NCBI RefSeq assembly: GCF_014648675.1
Contig: NZ_BMRO01000015.1
Span: forward strand, 1 to 64,000
Direction of reading: 5' to 3'
Length of the DNA stretch: 64,000 nt
Source of the DNA: Actinomadura livida
GTDB lineage: Bacteria > Actinomycetota > Actinomycetes > Streptosporangiales > Streptosporangiaceae
Part shown: positions 51,142-58,992 of the stretch, in pieces
Layout of the letters: every line of letters begins with the position of its first letter
How positions within the stretch are numbered: the first letter of the stretch is position 1
The notes under the pieces: model-generated
What the model saw: only the letters and a program-made list of their open reading frames with translations
The model's database searches: none
What the model was told of the DNA's origin: nothing
Translations under genes and position numbers: made by a program

Positions 51142-52302
51142 TCAGCGGGCGGGGAGGATGCGGCCGGTGACCTCGCCGAAGCCGATGCGGGTGCCGGAGG
51201 GGCCCGGGGCGGTGGCGGAGATGGTCACCTCGTCGCCGTCCTCCAGGAACGTGCGGGGTTCGCCGTTGACGGCCACGGGCTCCTTTCCGCCCCAGGTGAG
51301 TTCGATGAATGCGCCGCGCTGGTCCTTGTCCGGGCCGGAGACCGTGCCGGACGCGAACAGGTCGCCGGTGCGGGACGAGGCGCCGTTCACCGTCATGTGC
51401 GCGAGCATCTGGGCGGGCGACCAGTACATCTCGCGGTAGGGCGGGCGGGAGACCACCTGCCCGTTCCACGCGATCTCCATGGAGAGGTCGAGGCCCCACG
51501 GGTTCTTCTCGCGCAGGTACGGGAGAGGTTCGGGGTCTTGCGGAGGGGTGGCTACGCGGGCGGCTTCCAGGGCCAGCAGGGGGACGACCCAAGGGGAGAT
51601 GGACGTCGCGAAGCTCTTCCCCAGGAACGGGCCAAGGGGCACGTACTCCCACGCCTGGATGTCACGCGCCGACCAGTCGTTCACCAGGACGACGCCGAAG
51701 ACCCGCTCGTCGAAGTCGTCCACGCCCACGGCGCTGCCCAGGGGAGAGGGGGTGCCGACGACGAAGCCGACCTCTGCCTCGATGTCCAGGCGGCGGCTCT
51801 CGCCGAAGGTCGGGACGTCCTCGCCCTTGCGCTGGCCGGTGGGGCGGACGATCCCGGTCCCCGACGGCACGACCGTCCCCGCGCGGCCGTGGTAGCCGAC
51901 GGGGAGGTGCTTCCAGTTGGGCATGAGCGGCTCGGAGTCGGGCCGGAAGAGGCGGCCCAGGTTGGACGCGTGGTGCTCGGACGCGTAGAAGTCGACGTAG
52001 TCGGCGACCTCGAATGGCATGTGCATCGTGACCGAGTCCACCGGATGCACGGCCGCGTCCGGTATCTCTCCTGCGACGAGGTCCAGGATCCGTTCGCGCA
52101 CCTCCACCCACCGTGCGTGCCCCTGAGCCATGAAGGGGTTCAGGGACGACGTCGCGAACACGGGGTCCACGACCGTGAGGTCCACGACGGAGTCGGCGAC
52201 GCGGACGCCCGCGCGGGGTGACGCGCCGGGGGCGGAGAACACGCCGTAGGAGAGGTTGGCGAGCCCGAAGAGGGAGTCCTCGGGGATCTCTACGCGGGTC
52301 AT
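51142..52302 (-). CDS. fahA: Fumarylacetoacetase
   Basis: 386 residues. N-terminal SH3-like domain, then the FAH catalytic fold with FYASEHHASNLGRLFRP, the metal acidic residues in RLDIEAEVGFVVG and VNDWSARDIQAWEYVPLGPF, and SGTVSGPDKDQRG. It cleaves fumarylacetoacetate to fumarate and acetoacetate, the final step of homogentisate breakdown. Its ATG overlaps the preceding gene by 4 bp (ATGA), so hmgA, the unknown gene and fahA are one coupled operon. Confidence 0.95.
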   Translation of the reverse strand: MTRVEIPEDSLFGLANLSYGVFSAPGASPRAGVRVADSVVDLTVVDPVFATSSLNPFMAQGHARWVEVRERILDLVAGEIPDAAVHPVDSVTMHMPFEVADYVDFYASEHHASNLGRLFRPDSEPLMPNWKHLPVGYHGRAGTVVPSGTGIVRPTGQRKGEDVPTFGESRRLDIEAEVGFVVGTPSPLGSAVGVDDFDERVFGVVLVNDWSARDIQAWEYVPLGPFLGKSFATSISPWVVPLLALEAARVATPPQDPEPLPYLREKNPWGLDLSMEIAWNGQVVSRPPYREMYWSPAQMLAHMTVNGASSRTGDLFASGTVSGPDKDQRGAFIELTWGGKEPVAVNGEPRTFLEDGDEVTISATAPGPSGTRIGFGEVTGRILPAR

Positions 52303-53141
52303 CGGATGGTCTCCTGGAGCACGGGTTCGAGCAGCCCGAGGTCCGTGAGTTCGGTGACGGGGTCGGTGATGCTGCACGTTCCGAAGGACAGGAACAGGGC
52401 GCGGGCGGCGGCCGTCCTGGACTCGCCGAGCCGGGCCACGCGGTGCGCGACGGACCGGGCGTCGCGGTCGGCGAGGGTCGCGGCGAGGTCGCCGAGCGGG
52501 CCGCCGTTCAGGGCCGCGTCGGCCGCGAGCAGCAGGTTGAGGAAGCCGTGCTGGTGGAAGCCGGTCTCCGGGTCGGTGTTGCGGACGGGATGGTGCAGCC
52601 CCGCGGTCGCCTTGAACGGGACGCCGGCGCCCGCCACCGCCTGGATCGCGGCGGCCAGCTCCTCCGGGGTCGGGTACAGGTTGGCCTTCACGCCGCCGGT
52701 GCGGAACTTCGCGCGGTGCCCGCGCGCGGCGATCGCGGCGATCATCGCGGGGCGGCGCTCGTCCCTCGGCACCTCGACATAGAGGGGCAGGTCGACGCGG
52801 CCGAGCACGCGGAAGAACTCGTCCGGGCGCATGCCGGGCGGGACGGCGACCTCCAGCCCGCGCAGGTCGACGGGCAGGTCGGCGGCCGTCACGAGCGCCT
52901 TGGCCGCCTCGCACGGGCCGCCCGGCGCCGTCACCGACAGGTCGAGCGGGCCGCGGTCGTCGAGGAGGCGGTCGAGGTCGCGCAGCGCGCTCGCCGGCAG
53001 CACGAGGGGGCCGACGAGCTCGGCGTACGGGGCGGCACGGTGCGCGCGGTGGGCCGGGACGGCCTCGGTCAGCGGCGCGAGGCCGGGCGGGAAGACGGCC
53101 GCGTCGTCGCACAGCCCGCGGGCGAACGTCGGGACCATCAT
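52299..53141 (-). CDS. Unknown protein coupled between hmgA and fahA
   Basis: 280 residues, ATGA overlaps at both ends (with hmgA and fahA). No signal peptide. The chain alternates strand and helix like a TIM barrel: DLSVTAPGGPCEAAKALV, LRGLEVAVPPGMRPDEFFRV, KFRTGGVKANLYPTPEELA, PFKATAGLHHPVRNTDP, FLNLLLAADAALNGG. The conserved-looking KFRTGG and FKATAGLHHP could form an anion/active site. Homogentisate breakdown needs a maleylacetoacetate isomerase, none is visible nearby, and actinomycetes lack glutathione, so this is a plausible candidate; that is inference only. Confidence 0.8.
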   Translation of the reverse strand: MMVPTFARGLCDDAAVFPPGLAPLTEAVPAHRAHRAAPYAELVGPLVLPASALRDLDRLLDDRGPLDLSVTAPGGPCEAAKALVTAADLPVDLRGLEVAVPPGMRPDEFFRVLGRVDLPLYVEVPRDERRPAMIAAIAARGHRAKFRTGGVKANLYPTPEELAAAIQAVAGAGVPFKATAGLHHPVRNTDPETGFHQHGFLNLLLAADAALNGGPLGDLAATLADRDARSVAHRVARLGESRTAAARALFLSFGTCSITDPVTELTDLGLLEPVLQETIR

Positions 53142-54346
53142 GCCCGCCCCCTCGCCCACGTCCAGGCGTAGTCCGGGTCTTCGCAGGCCAGACCGCCCTC
53201 ACCGAGCTCCAGCGGGCGGAACGTGTCGACCATGACGGCGAGCTCGTCGAAGAACTCGACGCCGATGCTGCGCTCGTACGCGCCGGGCTGCGGGCCGTGC
53301 GCGAAGCCGCCCGGGTGGACGGAGACGGAGCCCGGCCCGATGCCGGAGCCCTTGCGGGCGCCGTAGTCGCCGCCGCAGTAGAACATGATCTCGTCGGAGT
53401 CCACGTTCGAGTGGTAGTAGGGCACCGGGATCGACAGCGGGTGGTAGTCGACCTTGCGGGGGACGAAGTTGCACACGACGAAGTTGTGCCCCTCGAACAC
53501 CTGGTGCGCGGGCGGCGGCTGGTGGACGCGCCCGGTGATCGGCTCGAAGTCGTGGACGCTGAACGTGAACGGGTACAGGCAGCCGTCCCAGCCGACGACG
53601 TCGAACGGGTGGTGCGCGTAGGTCATCCGGGTCCCGGTGATGCCGCGCGAGTCCCGGTGCTTCACCAGGACCTCGACGTCGGCGCCGTCCATCTGGAGGG
53701 GGTCGTCCGGGGCGTGGAGGTCGCGTTCGCAGTACGGGGCGTGCTCAAGGAACTGGCCGTAGCGCGACAGGTAGCGCTTCGGCGGCGCGACATGGCCGTT
53801 CGCCTCGATCGCGTACGCGCGGAGCGGCTGGTCGCCGGTCGGCAGCCACCGGTGGGTGGTGGACGCCGGGATGACGACGTAGTCGCCCTCCTGCGCGGAC
53901 AGCGTCCCGAAGACCGTCTCGACCGTGGCGGTGCCGGACTCGACGTAGACGATCTCGTCGCCGGTCGCGTTGCGGTAGAGCGGCGAGTCGGCGGCGGACA
54001 CGACGTACGACAGCCGGACGTCGCCGTTGCCCAGGATGAGGCGCCGCCCGGTGACGACGTCGGTCTCGGACCACGTCTCCTTGGGGAAGAGCTCGTGCAG
54101 CTTGAGGTGGCGCGGTTTCAGCGGATGGTTGGGCGTCGTGGAGGCGTCCGGGACGTCCCACGCCTGCGAGTCGACGATCGCGGACGGGATCTCCCGGTGG
54201 TACAGCAGGGACGAGTCGGACGAGAAGCCCTCCTCGCCCATGAGCTCCTCGAAGTACAGACGCCGCTTGCCGTGCCCGGCCTCGCTGTGGCGATGCTGGG
54301 TGTGGCGTTTCGGCGGCACGCGGCCGACCCGGCGGTAGTGGGCCAT
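53138..54346 (-). CDS. hmgA: Homogentisate 1,2-dioxygenase
   Basis: 402 residues. Cupin-type dioxygenase with the motifs HRWLPTGDQPLRAYAIE, the metal ligands near FVPRKVDYHPLSIPVPYYHSN (given as FVPRKVDYHP and PYYHSN), DEIMFYCGGDYGARKGSGIG and VHPGGFAHGPQPG. Opens the ring of homogentisate from tyrosine/phenylalanine. First gene of the operon, GGAGG before the ATG; a MarR-type half-site lies 20-31 bp upstream. Confidence 0.95.
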   Translation of the reverse strand: MAHYRRVGRVPPKRHTQHRHSEAGHGKRRLYFEELMGEEGFSSDSSLLYHREIPSAIVDSQAWDVPDASTTPNHPLKPRHLKLHELFPKETWSETDVVTGRRLILGNGDVRLSYVVSAADSPLYRNATGDEIVYVESGTATVETVFGTLSAQEGDYVVIPASTTHRWLPTGDQPLRAYAIEANGHVAPPKRYLSRYGQFLEHAPYCERDLHAPDDPLQMDGADVEVLVKHRDSRGITGTRMTYAHHPFDVVGWDGCLYPFTFSVHDFEPITGRVHQPPPAHQVFEGHNFVVCNFVPRKVDYHPLSIPVPYYHSNVDSDEIMFYCGGDYGARKGSGIGPGSVSVHPGGFAHGPQPGAYERSIGVEFFDELAVMVDTFRPLELGEGGLACEDPDYAWTWARGRA

Positions 54347-54365
54347 GCTCCATCGCCTCCGATGG

Positions 54366-54377
54366 TTAACGCATAAA
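54366..54377 (-). promoter_or_regulatory. Candidate MarR operator upstream of hmgA
   Basis: GGTTAACGCATAAAC-type dyad on the plus strand. It shares TTAAC-N3-T-N-AA with the site at 55051-55062 upstream of the MarR gene (8 of 12 core bases). Overlaps the likely hmgA promoter. Confidence 0.5.
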
Positions 54378-54467
54378 CTACTTTGTCGCGACCCTACGAC
54401 TCATCTGCCGCCCAGGGAAGGGCCTAACCGTGTTCGGCCGCGCGTGTTCCGCCATCGGACGCGGCGG

Positions 54468-54992
54468 CTAGCTCCGCTCGCGCACGTCGAACCGGGTGCG
54501 GCCGTCGATGAGCTTGTCCAGCAGCATGATCAGCATCCGCTGCTCGGTCTCGGTCAGCACGCCCGCCCACTGCCGCTCGCGCTCGTTCTGCTCGGCGAAG
54601 ACGTCCAGCATGGCGCGGTGGCCGTGCTCGGTCAGCGACAGGATCACCGACCGGCCGTCCCGCTCGCCGGGGGTGCGTTCCAGCGTGCCGTCCGCGATCA
54701 GGGTCTTGGTCAGGTTGGACACCGCGGCCCTGCTCATCCCGGCCAGCGTGGCGGCCCGGCCCGGCTCCAGCGGCCCCGCGAGCCAGGTGACGAACAGCAG
54801 CCGGAAACCCGCCCACGAGTGCCCGCGCGGCCGGTGCACCGTGGACTCCAGGTCGTAGGTGACGATCGCGGACGCCCTGTTGAGGGTCAGCAGCAGCCGC
54901 GTCGCGAGCGGGTGCGGGAAACCGAACTCCTCGGACAGCCGGCGCCCCGCGAGATCGACGAACGACCAGAAATCCGGCTCATCAGTGCTCAT
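54468..54992 (-). CDS. MarR-family regulator (candidate homogentisate regulator)
   Basis: 174 residues. Winged helix at about 70-130: PGRAATLAGMSRAAVSNLTKTLIADGTLERTPGERDGRSVILSLT, here seen as AAVSNLTKTLIADGTLERT and RDGRSVILSLTEHG. The C-terminal helix serves dimerisation. Same direction as hmgA and 121 bp upstream of it. Similar palindromic sites precede both genes, so it probably represses the homogentisate operon and itself, with a pathway metabolite as inducer. Confidence 0.88.
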   Translation of the reverse strand: MSTDEPDFWSFVDLAGRRLSEEFGFPHPLATRLLLTLNRASAIVTYDLESTVHRPRGHSWAGFRLLFVTWLAGPLEPGRAATLAGMSRAAVSNLTKTLIADGTLERTPGERDGRSVILSLTEHGHRAMLDVFAEQNERERQWAGVLTETEQRMLIMLLDKLIDGRTRFDVRERS

Positions 54993-55050
54993 GGCCTCGC
55001 TCCGCTCGGCGGCCCGCAGCCGTGTCGCGTCCGGTGAAGTGGTTCATGGA

Positions 55051-55062
55051 TTAACTATTTAA
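55051..55062 (-). promoter_or_regulatory. Candidate MarR autoregulatory site
   Basis: TTAACTATTTAA, a symmetric AT-rich element in otherwise GC-rich DNA, about 59 bp upstream of the MarR ATG and 82 bp upstream of the divergent poxB-like gene. It resembles the hmgA upstream site. Confidence 0.5.
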
Positions 55063-55143
55063 CCCGCTGGAGACGTGCGTGTCAGGAAGAGATCATCGGG
55101 CATCTCTCGGGACAAGGCAGCGTAATCGGGAGCGGGAGGGACG

Positions 55144-56877
55144 ATGGCGACGGTCGCCGACCAGTTCATCGAGGTGTTGCGGCAGGCCGGCGTCCGGCGC
55201 GTCTACGGGGTGGTGGGCGACAGCCTCAACCCGATCGTGGACGCGGTCCGCCGCACCGACGGCATCGACTGGGTGCACGTCCGCAACGAGGAGGCGGGCG
55301 CGTTCGCCGCGGCGGCGGAGGCGCAGACCACGGGACGTCTCGCCGTGTGCGCGGGGAGCTGCGGCCCGGGCAACACGCACCTCGTCCAGGGCCTGTACGA
55401 CGCGCACCGGTCGGGCGCGCCGGTGCTGGCGCTGGCGTCGCAGATCCCCAGCGCGCAGATCGGCAGCGGCTACTTCCAGGAGACCCACCCCGAGCGGCTC
55501 TTCGCCGAGTGCAGCCACTACTGCGAGCCGATCGTCACCCCGGAGCAGATGCCGCGCATCCTGCGGACCGCGATCCAGCACGCGATCGGGCTGGGCGGCG
55601 TCGCCGTGCTGACGCTGCCCGGCGACACGGCGGGCAAGGACGTCGCGGGTCCCGCCGGCGAGCACGACTTCCTCGTCCACAAGGGAATCGTCCAGCCGCC
55701 GGCGGACCAGGTCGAGAAGCTCGCCGGGGCGCTCAACCGGGCGCGGAAGGTGATGCTGTTCTGCGGCGGCGGCGTCAAGGGCGCCCACGCCGAGGTGATG
55801 CAGCTCGCGCACAAGGTGCTCTCACCGGTGGGGCACGCGCTGCGCGGCAAGGAGTGGATCCAGTACGACAATCCCTTCGACGTGGGGATGAGCGGCCTGC
55901 TCGGCTACGGCGCCTGCTACGAGGCGACGCAGGAGGCCGATCTCGTCGTCCTCCTGGGCACCGACTTCCCGTACGACCAGTTCCTGCCTGGCAAGAACAC
56001 CGTCCAGGTGGACAGCGACCCATCGAGACTGGGCCGGCGCACGCCGCTGGATCTGGCCGTCCATGGCGACGTGAAGGAGACGCTCCGGCTCGTCCTGGAC
56101 AAGGTCGAGCAGAAGCACGACCGGTCGTATCTGGACGAGATGCTGCATCGTCACACGCGCGCTCTGGAGAACGTCGTCTCCGCCTACACGCGGGACATCG
56201 AGAAGCACATCCCGATCCACCCCGAGTACGTCGCGAGCGTCCTGGACGACGTCGCCGCCGACGACGCGATATTCACCGTGGACACCGGCATGTGCAACGT
56301 CTGGGTCGCCCGCTACATCACCCCCAACGGGCGGCGCCGCGTGATGGGCTCGTTCGTCCACGGCTCCATGGCGAACGCCCTCCCGCACGCGATCGGCGCC
56401 CAGTACGGCGCGCCCGGACGGCAGGTCATCTCCGTCTCCGGCGACGGCGGCCTCGGGATGCTGCTCGGCGAACTCCTCACGGTCCGGCTGCACCGCGTCC
56501 CCGTGAAGATCATCGTGTTCAACAACGCGTCGCTCGGGATGGTGCGCCTGGAGATGATGGTGGACGGCTTCCCCGCCTACGAGACCGACCACGAGGCCGT
56601 CGACTACGCCGCGGTCGCGCGGGCGATGGGGATCGAGTCGTCCCGCGTGGAGCGCCCGGCCGAGGTCGCGGACGGGCTGAAGCGCGCCCTCGCCGCCCCC
56701 GGCCCCTACCTGCTGGACGTCGCCACCGACCCGAACGCCCTCTCCATCCCGCCGCGCATCACCTCGGAGCAGGTGAAGGGCTTCGCGCTCTCCGCGGGCA
56801 AGACCGTCCTGACCGGCGGCGTCGGCAAGATGCTCGACCTGGCCCGCAGCAATCTCCGCAACATTCCCCGCCCGTGA
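55144..56877 (+). CDS. poxB: Thiamine diphosphate-dependent pyruvate oxidase/dehydrogenase (PoxB type)
   Basis: 577 residues. Pyr domain with the catalytic Glu in VHVRNEEAGAFAAAAEA, FAD-binding middle domain, PP domain with the motif GDGGLGMLLGEL ... FNNASLGMVRLEM. The membrane-targeting C-terminal tail of E. coli PoxB is not obvious, but KVLTGGVGKMLDLARSNLRN (as TGGVGKMLDLARSNLRN) forms an amphipathic helix. It would decarboxylate pyruvate to acetate, passing electrons to a quinone. Could also be an acetolactate synthase-like enzyme; PoxB is the closest by overall look. Confidence 0.85.
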   Translation: MATVADQFIEVLRQAGVRRVYGVVGDSLNPIVDAVRRTDGIDWVHVRNEEAGAFAAAAEAQTTGRLAVCAGSCGPGNTHLVQGLYDAHRSGAPVLALASQIPSAQIGSGYFQETHPERLFAECSHYCEPIVTPEQMPRILRTAIQHAIGLGGVAVLTLPGDTAGKDVAGPAGEHDFLVHKGIVQPPADQVEKLAGALNRARKVMLFCGGGVKGAHAEVMQLAHKVLSPVGHALRGKEWIQYDNPFDVGMSGLLGYGACYEATQEADLVVLLGTDFPYDQFLPGKNTVQVDSDPSRLGRRTPLDLAVHGDVKETLRLVLDKVEQKHDRSYLDEMLHRHTRALENVVSAYTRDIEKHIPIHPEYVASVLDDVAADDAIFTVDTGMCNVWVARYITPNGRRRVMGSFVHGSMANALPHAIGAQYGAPGRQVISVSGDGGLGMLLGELLTVRLHRVPVKIIVFNNASLGMVRLEMMVDGFPAYETDHEAVDYAAVARAMGIESSRVERPAEVADGLKRALAAPGPYLLDVATDPNALSIPPRITSEQVKGFALSAGKTVLTGGVGKMLDLARSNLRNIPRP

Positions 56878-56901
56878 CCCCGTCCGAGACCCCGGCGTCC
56901 C

Positions 56902-57585
56902 TCACCGGCCGCTGATCCGCGCCTCGATCCCGTCGAGGACGATCGACAGGCCGAGCTCGAACCCGGCGTCGAAGTCCGCGTCGCCCGCCCGGACGTGCGC
57001 GGCCAGCGTCGGAAGGTCGGCGGCGCGGCGTTCGAGCAGGTCCTGGACGCGGGCGCGCAGCGCGGCCTCCGCGTCGGGGTCGCGGAACCGGGAGCGCCAC
57101 GCGAGTTCCTCGGCCACGAACCCGTGCACGTAGCCGCTCACCGCGCTGACGGCGGCGGTGAGCAGCGGCCCCTCGATCCCCGCCCGGTCGAGTGTGGCGT
57201 AGACGTGCTCGGAGCGCGCCAGCGAGCCGGGCCCGAGCAGGGGCCGCGTGCCGATCAGGGCCGGGATCCACGGGTGGCGCAGCATCACCCGCCTGCTGCG
57301 CGTCATGTGGTCGGTCAGGACCTCCCGCCAGCCCGCGTCCTCTTCCCCGGCGATCTCTATCTCGGAGATGCCCGCGTCCAGGGCGAGGTCGAGGACATCC
57401 TCCTTGGCCTTGACGTACTCGTACAGCGACATGGTCCCGGCATCGAGCCGGGCCGCCAGCCGCCTCATGGAGAAGCCGTCCACGCCCTCGGCGTCCAGCA
57501 GCGCGACCGCCGCCTCGACGATCCGCTCCAGCGACAGCCGCGGCCTGCGCGGACGCTCCTCGGGACGAAGCCAGACTCCGCCCAT
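56902..57585 (-). CDS. TetR-family regulator with TetR_C domain
   Basis: 227 residues from ATG 57585 (GGAGG upstream). DNA-binding domain at about 15-65 (LSLERIVEAAVALLDAEG, FSMRRLAARLDAGTMSLYEYV) and a C-terminal region of the tetracycline-repressor type (HMTRSRRVMLRHPWIPALIG, SEHVYATLDRAGIEGPLLTAAV). Divergent from the metalloprotease with a perfect 20-bp operator between the two starts. Confidence 0.9.
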   Translation of the reverse strand: MGGVWLRPEERPRRPRLSLERIVEAAVALLDAEGVDGFSMRRLAARLDAGTMSLYEYVKAKEDVLDLALDAGISEIEIAGEEDAGWREVLTDHMTRSRRVMLRHPWIPALIGTRPLLGPGSLARSEHVYATLDRAGIEGPLLTAAVSAVSGYVHGFVAEELAWRSRFRDPDAEAALRARVQDLLERRAADLPTLAAHVRAGDADFDAGFELGLSIVLDGIEARISGR

Positions 57586-57606
57586 GGCCCTCCTCCCTTC
57601 CGTGCA

Positions 57607-57626
57607 CTGTACGGAAAACCGTACAG
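57607..57626. promoter_or_regulatory. TetR operator CTGTACGG-AAAA-CCGTACAG
   Basis: Perfect 8-4-8 palindrome 22 bp before the TetR start and 29 bp before the metalloprotease start, overlapping both promoters. Confidence 0.85.
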
Positions 57627-57654
57627 CTAGCTTCGTCGGAGAAGGAGGGGGTGC

Positions 57655-58839
57655 ATGATGGAAAGCGAAGAGTGGCTGCGTTCGTTCGCCGACCTCGCCC
57701 TGCGGGTCGACCGGCAGGCGGGCGGGCCGAACACGAGCGGCCTGACCCTCATCTACCGCGGGCCGGACGAATGGCGCGAACAGGTGAACCAGGAGGCGCC
57801 GAGACCGCCCGGACGGCTCGTCGGGGACGCGGAACGCCTGCTGGACGACCCGCCGTTCGAGCGAAGCCGAGCCGCCTACCTGTCCGGGCAGGTGCGGGCG
57901 CTGCGCGCGGTGGCGCGTCGGCTCGACGGTGCCGCGCAGACGCTGCCCGAGTACGTCCGGGAATGCCTCGGAATCGATCCCGAATGGGTGCCCGAATCGG
58001 TGTTCGCGACGGCGCACGAGGAACTCGACGCCGCGCTGCCGCCCGGCCCCGGAGCGCTGGCGGATCGCCTGGCCGCCTGGCGGGCGGCCCACCGGCTGGA
58101 CTCGCTCGACCGGCTTCCGGAGCTGGTGGGCCTGGCGGTGGAGGAGACGCGTGCCCGCACCGCGCGGATCGTCCCGCTGCCGGACGGAGAGGTCGTCGGC
58201 TGCCGCGTGGTCTCCGGCGTGCCGTTCCACGCGGCGGGCGACCACGAGGGCGGGCTCGCCTCGACCATCCACATCAACAGGGACATCCCGTTCAACCTCG
58301 CCGATCTCCTCTACGTCGTCGCGCATGAAGGCCATCCCGGGCACATCGCGGAGTCGCTGCTCAAGGAGACGCATCTGGCCGATCGTCCCGAGCAGCGGGT
58401 GCGGTTCCTGCTCTCGCCGCAGGGAGTGATCAGCGAGGGCCTCGGGCTGGTCGCGGAGGAACTCGTCTTCCCAGGGGACGAAGCGCAGGAATGGCTGGCC
58501 GAGCACGTCCTGCCCGACGCCCGCGGACTGGGGGACCTCGCCGCGATCCACCGGGCGATGAACGCGATGTGGGGCGCCTGGCCGAACGCCTCGCTCATGG
58601 CCGCCGAAGGCCGACCGCAGGAGGAGATCCGCGCCTACCTCTCGCGCTGGGCGCTGCTCCGCGAGGAGGAGCTGGCCGCCGCCATGCCGCTGATCGCGGT
58701 GCCGGGCGGCAACCCGTACCTGTTCGCCTACTACCACGGCTGGCGGCTGGTGCGCGCCTGGCTGGACGGCCCCGGCCGCCGCGAACGCGCCCGCCGCCTG
58801 CTCACCGAGCAACTGCTCCCCGCCGACCTCACCGCCTGA
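57655..58839 (+). CDS. HEGHPGH zinc metalloprotease (DUF885-related)
   Basis: 394 residues, no signal peptide. The zinc site is VVAHEGHPGHIAESLL, typical of DUF885/M32-like carboxypeptidases, with a downstream Glu in ISEGLGLVAEELV. Helical throughout. Such enzymes remove residues from peptides or act as hydrolases of unknown substrate. The divergent TetR gene and its operator indicate induction by a small molecule. Confidence 0.85.
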   Translation: MMESEEWLRSFADLALRVDRQAGGPNTSGLTLIYRGPDEWREQVNQEAPRPPGRLVGDAERLLDDPPFERSRAAYLSGQVRALRAVARRLDGAAQTLPEYVRECLGIDPEWVPESVFATAHEELDAALPPGPGALADRLAAWRAAHRLDSLDRLPELVGLAVEETRARTARIVPLPDGEVVGCRVVSGVPFHAAGDHEGGLASTIHINRDIPFNLADLLYVVAHEGHPGHIAESLLKETHLADRPEQRVRFLLSPQGVISEGLGLVAEELVFPGDEAQEWLAEHVLPDARGLGDLAAIHRAMNAMWGAWPNASLMAAEGRPQEEIRAYLSRWALLREEELAAAMPLIAVPGGNPYLFAYYHGWRLVRAWLDGPGRRERARRLLTEQLLPADLTA

Positions 58840-58992
58840 CGCACCCGGGCGCCCGCGGGCCCGGCGGGGACGAGGTTCGTTGTCAGGCACGTGATAAGTG
58901 CGCGACTGAATGACTGGGTCTGTGTAGAAGAAGGCGAAAAGTGGATATCCCTACGGTCGGATCATGACTCGTACTAGGGCCGGAGGCGGCAG

